Positions 1-11,040 are shown, counted from the first letter of the stretch. The stretch is 64,000 nt of DNA from Synechococcus sp. MIT S9220 (GCF_014304815.1 NZ_CP047958.1:2356001-2420000), one strand, 5' to 3'. Notes: generated by a model not told the origin, from the sequence alone. Numbers and translations are program-made.

Positions 1-523
1 CTTTGCTGACGCCGAAGCCCGCGACAGCGCAGCTGTTCGCATCAGCTGGGAAGCCATCAAGGCGCAGGAAAGAGCTGGGGCCAAAGCTGCTGCAGTTTCT
101 GCATCTCCCCTCAGCGATCAGCTGGCCAGCAAGGTGCGTGGACAGCCGGCCCTCTCTGGGGCGATGACCATCTCCAGAAAAGCCGCAAAGGCTGGATTCG
201 AATGGGAGGACATCACCGGCGTCTGGAGCAAGGTGAATGAGGAACTCGAGGAGCTCAAGGACGCCATCTGCTCAGGCGACAAAGCCCATGCACAGGAGGA
301 GCTTGGAGATGTGTTGTTCACCCTGGTGAATGTGGCCCGCTGGTGTGAGCTCAGCCCGGAGGAAGGACTGGCAGGAACCAATCAACGCTTCCTGGATCGC
401 TTCTCACGGGTGGAAGCAGCTCTGGACGGTGATCTGGAAGGCCACAGCATCCAAAAACTGGAGGAGCTGTGGCAGCAAGCAAAACAAGCGATCCGAAGCC
501 AATCTCAGGATCAGGAACGCTGA
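1..523 (+). CDS. mazG: MazG family NTP pyrophosphohydrolase (5' truncated by window edge)
   Basis: The reading frame is open from base 2, so the gene begins before the window; about 173 residues are visible. The C-terminal MazG domain carries the paired acidic motifs expected for Mg2+ binding: EELEELKD near the middle, followed about 20 residues later by EELGDVLFTLVN. MazG proteins hydrolyse (deoxy)nucleoside triphosphates to monophosphate and pyrophosphate, as house-cleaning or to lower alarmone pools. An alanine-rich linker precedes this domain, which fits a two-domain MazG whose N-terminal half is off the window. It converges on the small gene at 538-714 with only 14 bases between stops. 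Confidence 0.9.
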   Translation, partial: FADAEARDSAAVRISWEAIKAQERAGAKAAAVSASPLSDQLASKVRGQPALSGAMTISRKAAKAGFEWEDITGVWSKVNEELEELKDAICSGDKAHAQEELGDVLFTLVNVARWCELSPEEGLAGTNQRFLDRFSRVEAALDGDLEGHSIQKLEELWQQAKQAIRSQSQDQER

Positions 524-537
524 TCAGCTGATCGGAA

Positions 538-714
538 TTAGTCGTGTGCAGCGATCGTGCCTTCCGTTGTGCCCCAGAGGTGGCGCTTTGCCTGGTCGGC
601 TTCGCGGATGAAAGCGCGAGCCTGATCACGGGTTGTGCAACTCCTGGCACCTTCTTCCAGGCGCATCAGGTTGACTAGCTCTGCTGAAGGATGGTGAGTA
701 TTTGATTGATTCAT
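538..714 (-). CDS. Small conserved-looking hypothetical protein (58 aa)
   Basis: A 58-residue ORF starting MNQSNTHHPSAELVNLMRLE and ending TIAAHD. A clear Shine-Dalgarno GGAGG lies about 8 bases upstream of the ATG on the minus strand, which is the main reason to call it real. It is hydrophilic, with no membrane segment or signal peptide, and probably mostly helical. It sits between mazG (convergent) and arfB, which is on the same strand and whose start lies about 500 bases upstream. I do not recognise a family and assign no function. Confidence 0.6.
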   Translation of the reverse strand: MNQSNTHHPSAELVNLMRLEEGARSCTTRDQARAFIREADQAKRHLWGTTEGTIAAHD

Positions 715-778
715 CCATCCACCTCCAAGACAACTTGGTTAATCGCACCTTAATCAAGAAATCCATCTGGACCAATCT

Positions 779-1213
779 CTAGTCATCCAGTGAGGGCCGG
801 CCTTGCCGGCGACGTTTGACTTCGCTGCGCTTGCCTTTGGCATCCAGCCTGCGTTGAACAGCAGCACGTCCCGGCCGTGTGGGCCTGCGCTTCGGAGGTG
901 GCGGCTTGAGTCCCTCTCTCAGCAAGTCCGCCAGTCGCGCCATGGCCCTCTGACGGTTTTGCCACTGGGAACGCTCCTCAGCAGCAACCACCCTCAGACA
1001 GTTCCCCTCCAATCGCGATGCCAATTGCTGCCGCAACCGGGCCTTGCGGAACGGACCCAGGGCCTTCGAACTCTCCAGGTCAAATCTCAGTTCCACTCTC
1101 GAATCGGTGGTGTTCACTCCCTGCCCGCCCGGGCCCGAGGACCTGGAAAACCGCCACTGCAACTCAGCCGCTGGAATCACCAAACGGTCATTAATCGGCA
1201 GATCCTGAATCAC
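779..1213 (-). CDS. arfB: Peptidyl-tRNA hydrolase ArfB/YaeJ-type ribosome rescue factor
   Basis: 144 residues, the usual size for ArfB. Near residue 26 it has the catalytic GGQ loop in the context SSGPGGQGVNTTDSR, typical of class I release-factor domain 3. It ends in a very basic tail (PPPPKRRPTRPGR then KRRRQGR), which in ArfB inserts into the empty mRNA channel of stalled ribosomes. It lacks the codon-recognition domains of RF1/RF2, so it is a codon-independent rescue hydrolase. It is divergent from speE with about 110 bases between starts. Confidence 0.9.
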   Translation of the reverse strand: MIQDLPINDRLVIPAAELQWRFSRSSGPGGQGVNTTDSRVELRFDLESSKALGPFRKARLRQQLASRLEGNCLRVVAAEERSQWQNRQRAMARLADLLREGLKPPPPKRRPTRPGRAAVQRRLDAKGKRSEVKRRRQGRPSLDD

Positions 1214-1297
1214 ACTCCGACTCCAATGAGCACTGAAAGTGATCTCGACAGTCTGGGTCCTTTGCGGGGCAACGATGAACCAACGCTGTTCTTAGCT

Positions 1298-1314
1298 GGA
1301 GGAAGGAATCCTCC
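1298..1314 (+). promoter_or_regulatory. Hairpin masking the speE Shine-Dalgarno
   Basis: GGAGGA (1298-1303) and TCCTCC (1309-1314) form a perfect 6-bp stem with a 5-base loop, 9 bases before the speE ATG. The 5' arm plus loop is the strongest ribosome-binding sequence available, so folding would hide it. Short stems occur by chance, so function is uncertain. Confidence 0.4.
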
Positions 1315-1323
1315 ACAACCTGC

Positions 1324-2187
1324 ATGACCAAGGCATCCGCGGCCACTGGCGGCTGGATCGATGAGCACCATGAAGGGGTTCGTTATGGCCTCGCAGGACG
1401 AGTGCTGGTGGAAGAACAAAGCGACTTTCAGCGCATCACCGTGATTGAGAGCGAGCGCTACGGCAAAGGGCTACTGCTGGACGGTTGCTGGATGACAGCG
1501 GAGCGCCAGGAACGGCATTACCACGAATCACTGGTGCATCCGGCTCTTTGCGCTGCCGCGGCCACTGAACGGATCCTGGTGATCGGCGGTGGCGACGGCG
1601 GTACCGCCCGCGAATGCCTTCGCCATCCAGGCGTTCAACATCTCGACATGGTGGAGATCGATGGCCGGGTGGTGGAACTCAGTCAGAAGCATCTGGCTTC
1701 GCTGGGTGGAGGCTGCTGGCAGGACCCCCGCTTTCACCTCACGGTGGGCGATGGCATTGCCTGGGCCGCGGACTGCAGACACGCCAGCTACGACGTGGTG
1801 ATCGTGGATGGTTCCGATCCGGCAGGTCCAGCCGAAGGGTTGTTCAACCGCAGCTTCTTCGAGCACTGCCGGCGCATCCTCAGGCCGGGAGGCGTCTTCG
1901 CCACCCAGAGCGAATCTCCGGAGGCCTTCCAGCAGGTTCACATCGACACTGTTCGTCTGCTGAAGGATGTCTTCGGCCATGCCGACCCCCTTTACGGCTG
2001 GGTGCCGATGTACCCCAGCGGCTGGTGGAGCTGGACGTTCGCAGCGGTGGACGGCCCCCGCTACCGAAACCCCGACCCGGAGCGGGCAGCCAGCATCGCC
2101 TCAGGCTGCGAAATCTGGAGCCCACGCTGGCAATCCGGTGCCTTTGAAGCGATGCCTGCCTTCATCGAACGGGAGCTCTTGGCGTGA
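1324..2187 (+). CDS. speE: Spermidine synthase (polyamine aminopropyltransferase)
   Basis: 287 residues, full length for SpeE. The Rossmann-type nucleotide site reads [12 protein letters not shown] around residue 90, followed by the acidic [10 protein letters not shown] and the catalytic-loop motif [14 protein letters not shown] near 160. These bind decarboxylated S-adenosylmethionine and position putrescine for aminopropyl transfer to spermidine. The ATG at 1324 follows a GGAGGAAGGA ribosome-binding region. It overlaps speB by 4 bases (GTGA), so the pair is one operon. The aminopropyl-acceptor specificity cannot be proven from sequence alone. Confidence 0.93.
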   Translation: MTKASAATGGWIDEHHEGVRYGLAGRVLVEEQSDFQRITVIESERYGKGLLLDGCWMTAERQERHYHESLVHPALCAAAATERILVIGGGDGGTARECLRHPGVQHLDMVEIDGRVVELSQKHLASLGGGCWQDPRFHLTVGDGIAWAADCRHASYDVVIVDGSDPAGPAEGLFNRSFFEHCRRILRPGGVFATQSESPEAFQQVHIDTVRLLKDVFGHADPLYGWVPMYPSGWWSWTFAAVDGPRYRNPDPERAASIASGCEIWSPRWQSGAFEAMPAFIERELLA

Positions 2188-3050
2188 GCATCCCGGGCCA
2201 CTCACTGTTTGATCGAGAGGGGGCGATCTACATGGGCGCCAGCCGGGATCCAGACGGCTGCAAGGTGGGCCTGTTCGGCGTGCCCTATGACGGCACGACA
2301 TCGTTCAGGCCCGGCACCCGTTTCGGACCTGCAGCCGTGCGGGAGGTGAGTACAGGCCTTGAGACCTACTGCCCCCAGCTCGACCTTGATCTCGAAACCA
2401 TGGCCTATGCCGACCTCGGAGCGGTCGAGATCCCCTTCGGCGCCCCCGAGCCAGTGCTGGAGGCCGTTTACAACGCCACGATCCATGTCCAAGACCTGCA
2501 GCTCAAGCCGTTGATGCTGGGCGGAGAACACTCGATCAGCTCCGGAGCTGTCGCCGCAGTCGCCAAGCGGCATCCTGATCTGGCGCTCGTGCAGCTCGAT
2601 GCCCACGCGGATCTGCGCGATCAATGGCTGGGATCTCGCCACAGCCACGCTTGTGCCATGCGGCGCTGCCTAGACGTGCTTCCCAGCCGGGAGCTACTGC
2701 AAATCGCGATTCGCAGCGGCACTAAGGAAGAGTTCTCCGAACTGCGCAGCAGCAATCGCCTGGTGCCCATCGATCAGATGGTCTGCCGACTGCGGAATTT
2801 GCGGGGCCAACCTCTTTATCTCACCGTTGACCTGGACTGGTTTGACCCGGCCGTGATGCCGGGCACCGGGACCCCCGAACCAGGGGGCTTCCTCTGGCGA
2901 CACTTCGCTGAACTGGTGAGCGAATTACGCCACCACAACCTTGTCGGAGCCGATGTTGTTGAACTGGCTCCTCAACTGGACCGAAGTGGCATCAGCAGCG
3001 TTCTGGCAGCCAAGGTGACCCGCAGCCTGCTGCTGCTGATGGCTCAGTAA
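2184..3050 (+). CDS. speB: Agmatinase / ureohydrolase family protein
   Basis: 288 residues, starting at a GTG whose bases overlap the speE stop. Ureohydrolase manganese ligands are visible in order: [15 protein letters not shown] and VDLDWFDPA followed by [10 protein letters not shown]. Family members hydrolyse guanidino compounds; agmatinase makes putrescine plus urea. Coupling to speE argues for putrescine supply to spermidine. Cyanobacterial ureohydrolases also include guanidinobutyrase, guanidine hydrolase and arginase branches, so the substrate is an inference from context. Its 3' end overlaps the convergent cNMP-domain gene by 7 bases. Confidence 0.87.
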   Translation: MSIPGHSLFDREGAIYMGASRDPDGCKVGLFGVPYDGTTSFRPGTRFGPAAVREVSTGLETYCPQLDLDLETMAYADLGAVEIPFGAPEPVLEAVYNATIHVQDLQLKPLMLGGEHSISSGAVAAVAKRHPDLALVQLDAHADLRDQWLGSRHSHACAMRRCLDVLPSRELLQIAIRSGTKEEFSELRSSNRLVPIDQMVCRLRNLRGQPLYLTVDLDWFDPAVMPGTGTPEPGGFLWRHFAELVSELRHHNLVGADVVELAPQLDRSGISSVLAAKVTRSLLLLMAQ

Positions 3051-3442
3051 AAGTGAGCAGCGCCAAGACGCTGCTCCCGCAGTCGACGATGCTGACCACT
3101 GAGCAGGCTGAGCACGAGTGTGGGATGCCTGTGAATCAGCTCTAAAAAGCTGTTGCGATCCAACCGAAGCACGTGCACCGGGGTGATCGCACGCGCTGTT
3201 CGGCTGTGATGTGCGTCATCAACCACCAGGTCTTCATAAAAGAAGACCTCTCCATCGCCATAGCGGAGGCGGTCACGACCACCGGTCGTGAGCTCCACCA
3301 GTCCACGCTCAATCGCATAAAGAGCACTCACCGACTCACCCCGCTCAAACAGGATGCTCCCTGTCGGCAGCAGCAATAGCTCAACATTGCGATGCTCAGC
3401 AATCAGCTGAACAGCGGTCGGCATAGGGGTGGGGACCGACAA
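3044..3442 (-). CDS. Stand-alone cyclic-nucleotide-binding (Crp-like) domain protein
   Basis: 132 residues consisting almost entirely of one cNMP-binding beta-roll: a LLLPTGSILFERGE opening, ALYAIERGLVEL, then a phosphate-binding-cassette-like stretch with GEVFFYEDL and RTARA. There is no DNA-binding helix-turn-helix after the domain, so it is not a transcription factor by itself. It might sense a nucleotide and act through a partner, or the pocket may be structural only; the canonical cassette glutamate is not clearly in place. It converges on speB. Confidence 0.75.
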   Translation of the reverse strand: MSVPTPMPTAVQLIAEHRNVELLLLPTGSILFERGESVSALYAIERGLVELTTGGRDRLRYGDGEVFFYEDLVVDDAHHSRTARAITPVHVLRLDRNSFLELIHRHPTLVLSLLSGQHRRLREQRLGAAHFY

Positions 3443-3933
3443 GGGAAACGTTAATCACGATCAGTCTCCTTATTGTTGCGGCCGATTCAAGGGTTGTTGT
3501 AATTGAAACAACACACCCCGTTGGTTCACAACACCTGCGCTGGCTCTCCGGACTGACCAAGACCATCCACGGAAGATCCAAGATCCAACTGTCGGTCGCC
3601 TCCAACGAGAGGCTGGTCAGGAGGCACGAGGCCAGGAAGCACCGGGGCACGAGCCGTCCAGTGATGGCACCAAATCACGCGTGCAAGCTCAACGTGAACC
3701 GTCAGATTGCGCAACCTGCACCATCCACCACCCCCACCGCCCTGTGCAGGGATGCAGTGCTGACAGGACTGGCAGGAAGACTTGGACAGAAGGCTGTCTG
3801 AACTGGGTCATTCAAGCTAAGGACGCTTTGAGTAGCGGTCGATGCTGAAGCCGCAATCTGCGGCTTTGCTTCCACTTCCAACGCAAACCGGAACATCATC
3901 CATAGGATCCGCTGTGAACGCCTGATCTCCGTC
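3443..3933. other. 491-base gap with a GC-rich hairpin upstream of gcvT
   Basis: No convincing gene. AAGCCGCA (3848-3855) and TGCGGCTT (3859-3866) form a perfect 8-bp stem with a 3-base loop about 67 bases before gcvT, followed by TGCTTCC rather than a true T-run. It could end a short plus-strand transcript or sit in a gcvT leader. I looked for the tandem layout of a glycine riboswitch and could not recognise one. Confidence 0.5.
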
Positions 3934-5037
3934 ATGGATCTGCAACGTACGCCTCTCCATGACCTCTGCCGAGAGGCCAAGGGCCGCATGGTTCCTTTTG
4001 CTGGCTGGGAAATGCCAGTTCAGTTCTCAGGGCTCATCGCAGAGCACAAAGCCGTGCGTGAAGACGTGGGGATGTTCGACATCTCCCACATGGGCGTGCT
4101 TCGAATCGAAGGCAGTAACCCCAAAGACGCACTCCAGACTCTGGTGCCAACGGACCTGCACCGGATCGGAGTGGGGCAGGCCTGCTACACCGTGCTGCTG
4201 AACGACAAAGGCGGCATCCGTGATGACCTGATCGTCTACGACCAGGGGGAAACCGAATCCGGCGACGGCACCGTGCTGGTGGTAATCAATGCCGCCTGCG
4301 CAAACAGCGACACGGCCTGGATGAAACAGCAGCTGGAACCGCGAGGTCTCAGTGTTCAAGATGAAAAGCGTGATGGCGTGCTACTCGCCCTGCAGGGCCC
4401 GAAGGCGATCGGAATAGTCGAGACACTCAGCGGAGAGTCTCTGCACGAGCTGCCCCGCTTTGGCCATCGCCTGCTGCAACTGCAAGGGCTGAGCGACCAG
4501 GTGTTCTGCGCCCGAACCGGCTATACGGGAGAAGACGGTGCTGAACTACTGCTGAGCCGGTCAGACGGTCGCAAACTCTGGGCGCAAATGCTGGAACTCG
4601 ATGTCGAGCCCTGCGGTCTAGGAGCACGAGACACCCTGCGTTTGGAGGCCGCCATGCATCTTTATGGCCAGGACATGACCGCCAGCACCAACCCGTTCGA
4701 GACAGGCCTGGGTTGGCTGGTGCACCTCGAAATGCCGCAAGACTTCGTTGGACGTCAGGCCCTGGAGCAAGTCGCCGCCCAGGGAGCCTCCCAGCGGCTG
4801 GTGGGACTGAAGCTGCAGGGACGCGCCATTGCCCGGCACGACTACCCAGTGCTGCACAACGGAGAAAAGGTTGGGGTGGTCACCAGCGGCAGCTGGTCAC
4901 CCACCCTGAAAGAAGCCATCGCCCTTGCCCTAGTGCCCAAGGAACTGGCCAAAGTCGGCAGCGAACTGGGCGTGGAGATCCGAGGGCAGGTGCAACCGGC
5001 CACAGTGGTGAAGCGGCCCTTCTATCGACGTGGATAA
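3934..5037 (+). CDS. gcvT: Glycine cleavage system T protein (aminomethyltransferase)
   Basis: 367 residues, normal length for GcvT, beginning MDLQRTPLHDLC. It has the typical FAGWEMPVQF, VGMFDISHMG, GYTGEDGAELL and LGARDTLRLEAAMHLYGQDM segments and the C-terminal barrel ending KRPFYRRG. It transfers the aminomethyl carbon of glycine from the H protein to tetrahydrofolate, which is central to the photorespiratory glycine decarboxylase. The other gcv genes are not in this window. It lies directly before aspS (48-base gap). Confidence 0.96.
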   Translation: MDLQRTPLHDLCREAKGRMVPFAGWEMPVQFSGLIAEHKAVREDVGMFDISHMGVLRIEGSNPKDALQTLVPTDLHRIGVGQACYTVLLNDKGGIRDDLIVYDQGETESGDGTVLVVINAACANSDTAWMKQQLEPRGLSVQDEKRDGVLLALQGPKAIGIVETLSGESLHELPRFGHRLLQLQGLSDQVFCARTGYTGEDGAELLLSRSDGRKLWAQMLELDVEPCGLGARDTLRLEAAMHLYGQDMTASTNPFETGLGWLVHLEMPQDFVGRQALEQVAAQGASQRLVGLKLQGRAIARHDYPVLHNGEKVGVVTSGSWSPTLKEAIALALVPKELAKVGSELGVEIRGQVQPATVVKRPFYRRG

Positions 5038-5052
5038 AGGGTCCCGGGCTAT

Positions 5053-5085
5053 GGGAAACTCGCCTGTCACCAGCTGATAGTTCCC
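5053..5085 (+). promoter_or_regulatory. Inverted repeat abutting the aspS start codon
   Basis: GGGAAACT (5053-5060) can pair with AGTTCCC (5079-5085) with one bulged A and an 18-base loop. The 3' arm ends on the base before the aspS ATG. A stem of this size may be chance. Confidence 0.25.
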
Positions 5086-6921
5086 ATGCGCAGCAACGGT
5101 TGCGGCGACCTGCGCAAGCAGCACATTGATAAGCAGGTGCAGCTCTGCGGCTGGGTGGATCGACGCCGCGACCACGGCGGTGTGATTTTCATTGACCTGC
5201 GCGACCGCAGCGGCACCGTGCAAATCACCGTTGACCCCGACCTGGGCGCTGAGGCTTTTGCTGTGGCCGAACATCTGCGCAGCGAAACCGTGCTGCAGGT
5301 GAATGGCAAGGTGCGAGCCCGCCCTGCCGAATCTCTCAACGACAAGCTGGCGACCGGTGCTGTGGAGGTGCTGGCCAGCGGTATCAAGGTCTTGAACAGC
5401 GTGAAAGGAAACCTTCCTTTCCCCGTTTCGGTGCACGACGAGGAGAACACACGCGAGGAGCTGCGCCTGCGCCACCGCTATCTGGATCTGCGCCGCAAGC
5501 GCATGAACGACAACCTGCGCCTACGCGCCCAGACCATCCAGGCCGCGCGCCGCTTCCTGGAGGAGCAGAGCTTCATTGAGGTGGAGACTCCCGTCCTGAC
5601 GCGTTCCACACCGGAAGGCGCCCGTGATTACGTGCTGCCCAGCCGCGTATGTGGCGGCGACTGGTTCGCCCTGCCCCAGTCGCCCCAGCTGTTCAAACAG
5701 CTGCTGATGGTGGGCGGCATCGAGCGCTATTACCAGGTGGCCCGCTGCTTCCGCGACGAAGACCTACGCGCCGATCGCCAGCCGGAATTCACCCAGCTGG
5801 ACATCGAGATGAGCTTCATGGACCAGGAAGAGATCCTGGAGCTCAATGAATCGCTGATCTGCGCCATCTGGAAGGCGGTGAAAGGAATCGAGCTGCCGAG
5901 ACCCTTCCCGCGCATGACCTGGCATGACGCGATGGAACGCTACGGCACCGACAGGCCCGACACCCGTTACGGCATGGAGCTGGTGACCGTTTCGGACATC
6001 GTCAAGGACATGGGCTTCAAGGTGTTCAGCGGTGCGGTGAAGTCCGGCGGCGCGGTGAAGGTGATAGCGGTGCCAGGCGGCAACGACGCCCTTTCCAATG
6101 TGCGCATCAAGCCCGGTGGAGATGTGTTCAGTGAGGCCCAGGCCGCTGGAGCCGGTGGCCTGGCCTTCATCCGCGTGCGCGAAGCAGGCGAGATCGACAC
6201 CATCGGCGCGATTAAAGACAACCTCAGCGAGGAACAGAAGCAGGAGCTGCTGAGTCGCACCGGAGCTCAGCCAGGCACGCTGCTGCTGTTCGGTGCCGGT
6301 GACACCGCCACGGTGAACAAAGCCCTCGACCGGGTGCGTCAGTATCTGGCCAAGGAGCTGGGCATGGTCCAAGCCGACCGGGACAACGACCAATGGAACT
6401 TCCTCTGGGTCGTGGATTTCCCGATGTTCGAGTTCAACAGCGATGAGAATCGTTTTGAGGCTCTGCATCACCCCTTCTGCGCTCCCAACAGCGAAGATCT
6501 GGGCAACGAGCCATCGGAGTGGGCCAAGACACTGCCGCAAGCCCGCGCTCAGGCCTACGACCTCGTGCTCAACGGACTCGAACTCGGTGGTGGCTCGCTG
6601 CGCATCCATGACTCGGCCCTGCAGCGACAAGTGCTGCAGACCGTGGGTCTGCCCCTGGAGGAAGCCCAGGAGCAGTTCGGCTTCCTGATGGACGCTCTTG
6701 ATGTGGGAGCTCCTCCCCACGGAGGCCTGGCCTTCGGCGTCGACCGGATGGTGATGTTGCTGGCCGGCGAGGAATCAATCCGTGACACGATCGCCTTCCC
6801 CAAGACTCAGCAAGCGCGTTGTCTGATGACGAACGCTCCCGGCGTTGTTGCCGACAAGCAGCTTGAGGAGCTGCATGTGGCCAGCACCTGGGTCGAAGAG
6901 AACGACGAAGCCACCAACTAG
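5086..6921 (+). CDS. aspS: Aspartyl-tRNA synthetase
   Basis: 611 residues, bacterial-type length. Order: N-terminal OB fold ([23 protein letters not shown]), class II motif 2 ([20 protein letters not shown]), a GAD-type insertion domain between about residues 300 and 420, and motif 3 ([15 protein letters not shown]). It charges tRNA-Asp; many cyanobacterial AspRS are non-discriminating and also feed tRNA-Asn amidation, but that cannot be decided here. It is followed by a sigma-factor gene after 82 bases containing a strong inverted repeat. Confidence 0.97.
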   Translation: MRSNGCGDLRKQHIDKQVQLCGWVDRRRDHGGVIFIDLRDRSGTVQITVDPDLGAEAFAVAEHLRSETVLQVNGKVRARPAESLNDKLATGAVEVLASGIKVLNSVKGNLPFPVSVHDEENTREELRLRHRYLDLRRKRMNDNLRLRAQTIQAARRFLEEQSFIEVETPVLTRSTPEGARDYVLPSRVCGGDWFALPQSPQLFKQLLMVGGIERYYQVARCFRDEDLRADRQPEFTQLDIEMSFMDQEEILELNESLICAIWKAVKGIELPRPFPRMTWHDAMERYGTDRPDTRYGMELVTVSDIVKDMGFKVFSGAVKSGGAVKVIAVPGGNDALSNVRIKPGGDVFSEAQAAGAGGLAFIRVREAGEIDTIGAIKDNLSEEQKQELLSRTGAQPGTLLLFGAGDTATVNKALDRVRQYLAKELGMVQADRDNDQWNFLWVVDFPMFEFNSDENRFEALHHPFCAPNSEDLGNEPSEWAKTLPQARAQAYDLVLNGLELGGGSLRIHDSALQRQVLQTVGLPLEEAQEQFGFLMDALDVGAPPHGGLAFGVDRMVMLLAGEESIRDTIAFPKTQQARCLMTNAPGVVADKQLEELHVASTWVEENDEATN

Positions 6922-6969
6922 AACCCGAACAGAAACCAGCGGTTCGGAGCACTGAACCCTCAGAGCATC

Positions 6970-7001
6970 AACCCTGGAAGGACAGTGAGCCATCCAGGGT
7001 T
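6970..7001 (+). promoter_or_regulatory. 9-bp perfect inverted repeat directly before the sigma-factor start
   Basis: AACCCTGGA (6970-6978) and TCCAGGGTT (6993-7001) are exact reverse complements separated by 14 bases; TTTCTTG follows, with the TTG start at 7004. It could terminate aspS transcription weakly or form a leader hairpin burying the AGGG that lies just before the start. The loop holds the alternative purine-rich GGACAG. Confidence 0.5.
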
Positions 7002-7003
7002 TC

Positions 7004-8134
7004 TTGGCCAAACACGCGCGATCGACGGGGCATGCCCCGATCCGCTGGAGCGGTGGCAACGACCTGCTGCGCCTGTACCTGCAGGACATCGGTCGAGTCG
7101 ACCTGCTCACAAGCGAGGAAGAAGTCACTCTCTCTCGTCTGGTCCAGGCGCGAGAGAAACTGCTGGTGCAGGAGCGGGACCTCAGCAATCGCCATGCCGC
7201 AATCCGGATCCTGCTGGATCTGGAGGAACTGCAGCTGCGCGAAGCCAATCAGGTGAGCCATTGGCCCACACGTCAGGAATGGGCACGGGCAGCTGAATTG
7301 CCCCTGGAGGAACTCAATCGACAGCTGAATGAGGGGTACAGCCTGTGGGCAGACGAGGTGGGCCTTGAGGCCAAGGAACTGCAGCGCAGACTTCGTGAAG
7401 GCCGCAGGGCCCGCGACCGCATGATTCAGGCCAACCTGCGCCTTGTGGTTGCGGTGGCGAAGAAGTATCAGCAACGGGGCATGGAGCTGCTGGATCTGGT
7501 TCAGGAAGGCACGCTGGGCCTTGAGCGGGCGGTTGAGAAGTTCGACCCCACCCGAGGCTTCCGCTTCAGCACCTACGCCTACTGGTGGATCCGACAGGGA
7601 ATCACCCGGGCCATCGCCACCCAGAGTCGAACAATCCGCCTACCGGTGCATGTCACCGAAAAACTAAACCGCATCAAACGCGTCCAGCAGGAGATCGCCA
7701 CGGAAAAGGGGCGACTGGCGTCGGTGAGTGATCTGGCCAGGGAACTGGGACTGAGCGAAGAAACCGTGCGCATGACGCTGATGCGGGTTCCTCGCTCCGT
7801 CTCCCTGGAGACCCGCGTGGGCAAAGACCAGGACACCCAGCTGGGAGACCTGCTGGAAGACGGCAGCGCCACGCCTGAGCAGACCCTCACCCGCGACTCC
7901 CTCCATGACGACCTGGAGCATTTGCTGGATGAGCTCACACCAAGGGAAGCGGAAGTGATCCGTAGCCGTTTCGGACTCGAGGATGATCACCCGCGCACCC
8001 TGGCGGAAATCGGTGAAGCGATGGCGCTGTCGCGAGAAAGGGTTCGCCAGATCGAGACGCGTGCCTTGCTCAAGCTGCGTCAACCACAGCGGCGATCCAA
8101 GGTGAAGGACTACATCCTGGGCCTGGATTCCTAA
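7004..8134 (+). CDS. RpoD-like (group 2 type) RNA polymerase sigma factor
   Basis: 376 residues. Region 1.2 ([19 protein letters not shown]) is followed by about 90 residues of charged helical spacer. Region 2 reads [35 protein letters not shown] and [17 protein letters not shown]. Regions 3 and 4 follow, ending with the recognition helix [19 protein letters not shown]. No ATG or GTG is available in frame before the homologous region; an in-frame TGA at 6986-6988 limits the start to the TTG at 7004. That start lies right behind a 9-bp inverted repeat. Promoter specificity and exact sig letter cannot be given. Confidence 0.93.
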   Translation: MAKHARSTGHAPIRWSGGNDLLRLYLQDIGRVDLLTSEEEVTLSRLVQAREKLLVQERDLSNRHAAIRILLDLEELQLREANQVSHWPTRQEWARAAELPLEELNRQLNEGYSLWADEVGLEAKELQRRLREGRRARDRMIQANLRLVVAVAKKYQQRGMELLDLVQEGTLGLERAVEKFDPTRGFRFSTYAYWWIRQGITRAIATQSRTIRLPVHVTEKLNRIKRVQQEIATEKGRLASVSDLARELGLSEETVRMTLMRVPRSVSLETRVGKDQDTQLGDLLEDGSATPEQTLTRDSLHDDLEHLLDELTPREAEVIRSRFGLEDDHPRTLAEIGEAMALSRERVRQIETRALLKLRQPQRRSKVKDYILGLDS

Positions 8135-8163
8135 CTCCAACAACCGTTATCGCATCCACTCCC

Positions 8164-8646
8164 ATGGCCAGCACGCCCCAGATCAACATCGGTATCCCTC
8201 AGGAACAGCGCGAGGAGATCGCAGCAGGCCTGAGTCGCTTACTGGCTGATACCTATGTGCTGTATGGAAAAACGCATGGATTCCACTGGAATGTGACCGG
8301 TCCGATGTTCAACACCCTGCATCTGATGTTCATGGACCAGTACACCGAGCTGTGGAACTCCTTAGACGAGATCGCCGAACGCATCAGGGCTCTCGGCGTG
8401 GTGGCCCCCTACGGCGGCTCGACCCTTGCCGGACTGGCCTCCATCCAGGAAGTCACCGAGCAACCTGCTGCACTCGACATGGTGCGGGAGCTGGTGACTG
8501 GCCATGAAGCCGTAGCCAGAACCGCTCGCAGCATCTTTCCTCTGGCGGAGGCCGCGAGCGATGAACCCACCGCTGACCTGCTGACCCAACGCCTGCAGAT
8601 TCACGAAAAAACCGCCTGGATGCTCAGGAGCCTGCTGGAGGGCTGA
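8164..8646 (+). CDS. dps: Dps-family DNA-protection / ferritin-like protein
   Basis: 160 residues, four-helix ferritin-like fold. The dinuclear ferroxidase ligands of Dps are all visible: HWN in GFHWNVTG, the second His in LHLMF, and the Asp and Glu of SLDEIAERI. Dps dodecamers oxidise Fe2+ with peroxide and store iron, protecting DNA. The N-terminus is short and not strongly basic, so DNA binding through a lysine tail is not obvious. It starts 29 bases after the sigma-factor gene, on the same strand; whether they share a transcript is unknown. Confidence 0.93.
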   Translation: MASTPQINIGIPQEQREEIAAGLSRLLADTYVLYGKTHGFHWNVTGPMFNTLHLMFMDQYTELWNSLDEIAERIRALGVVAPYGGSTLAGLASIQEVTEQPAALDMVRELVTGHEAVARTARSIFPLAEAASDEPTADLLTQRLQIHEKTAWMLRSLLEG

Positions 8647-8662
8647 CCCTCAGCGAGACCTC

Positions 8663-10387
<1,725 letters not shown>

Positions 10388-10401
10388 TCACTGCCGAGTC
10401 C

Positions 10402-11007
10402 ATGAACGGCCTGCCGTTGGTGGAAACCTTCCACTCCTTGCAGGGGGAGGGGCTACACGCAGGTCGCAGCGCTTTTTTCATCCGCCTTGGTGGCTGCAAA
10501 GTGGGCTGCAGCTGGTGTGACACCAAGCATTCCTGGTCTGCACACGTGCACCCTCAACGAAGCGTCTCCGACCTTGCGAAGGATGCCTTGCAGGCCGCAG
10601 AGGCGGGTGCAGCGTTCGTGGTCATCACAGGTGGGGAACCATTGCATCACCCACTCGAACCGCTCACCAGCGCGATCCGCAGCAGTTGTTCACTGCCCAT
10701 TCACCTCGAAACCAGCGGCGTGGATCCCCTCAGCGGAAGCCCCGACTGGATCACACTCTCACCGAAACGACACAAACCACCAAGGCAGGATCTGCTCAGC
10801 TGCTGCCACGAACTGAAGGTGGTGGTTCATGAAGCGGCAGATCTGCTGTTCGCCGATGTGGTGGCCGCCCAGGCCCCTCAGGCTCACTGGCTCGTGCAAC
10901 CGGGGTGGGAGAGCCAGGAAGGCCAGGAGCTGGCGGTGACCAAAGCACAGGGAGACGGACGCTGGAGGCTGAGCCTGCAGAACCACAAGTGGCTCGGCGT
11001 GCGCTGA
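10402..11007 (+). CDS. queE: 7-carboxy-7-deazaguanine synthase (radical SAM)
   Basis: 201 residues from the ATG at 10402; a TTG at 10384 overlapping the pyrG stop would add 6 residues and is less likely. The radical-SAM cysteines are in CKVGCSWCDTK (C-x3-C-x2-C), preceded by ETFHSLQGEG, and the glycine motif is VVITGGEP. QueE makes the 7-deazaguanine ring from carboxy-tetrahydropterin for queuosine. queC, the next step in the pathway, lies at 17.2 kb, so the pathway is split across the window. Confidence 0.94.
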   Translation: MNGLPLVETFHSLQGEGLHAGRSAFFIRLGGCKVGCSWCDTKHSWSAHVHPQRSVSDLAKDALQAAEAGAAFVVITGGEPLHHPLEPLTSAIRSSCSLPIHLETSGVDPLSGSPDWITLSPKRHKPPRQDLLSCCHELKVVVHEAADLLFADVVAAQAPQAHWLVQPGWESQEGQELAVTKAQGDGRWRLSLQNHKWLGVR

Positions 11008-11040
11008 ATCGATACAACAGCGGAATCAGATCGGTTTGCC

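Noticed and set aside
3526-3714. 62-residue minus-strand frame in the gcvT gap
   Set aside because: Needs a TTG start, has no clear ribosome-binding site and its composition is unconvincing.
3934-5037. Glycine riboswitch before gcvT
   Set aside because: No recognisable tandem aptamer layout in the 491-base gap.
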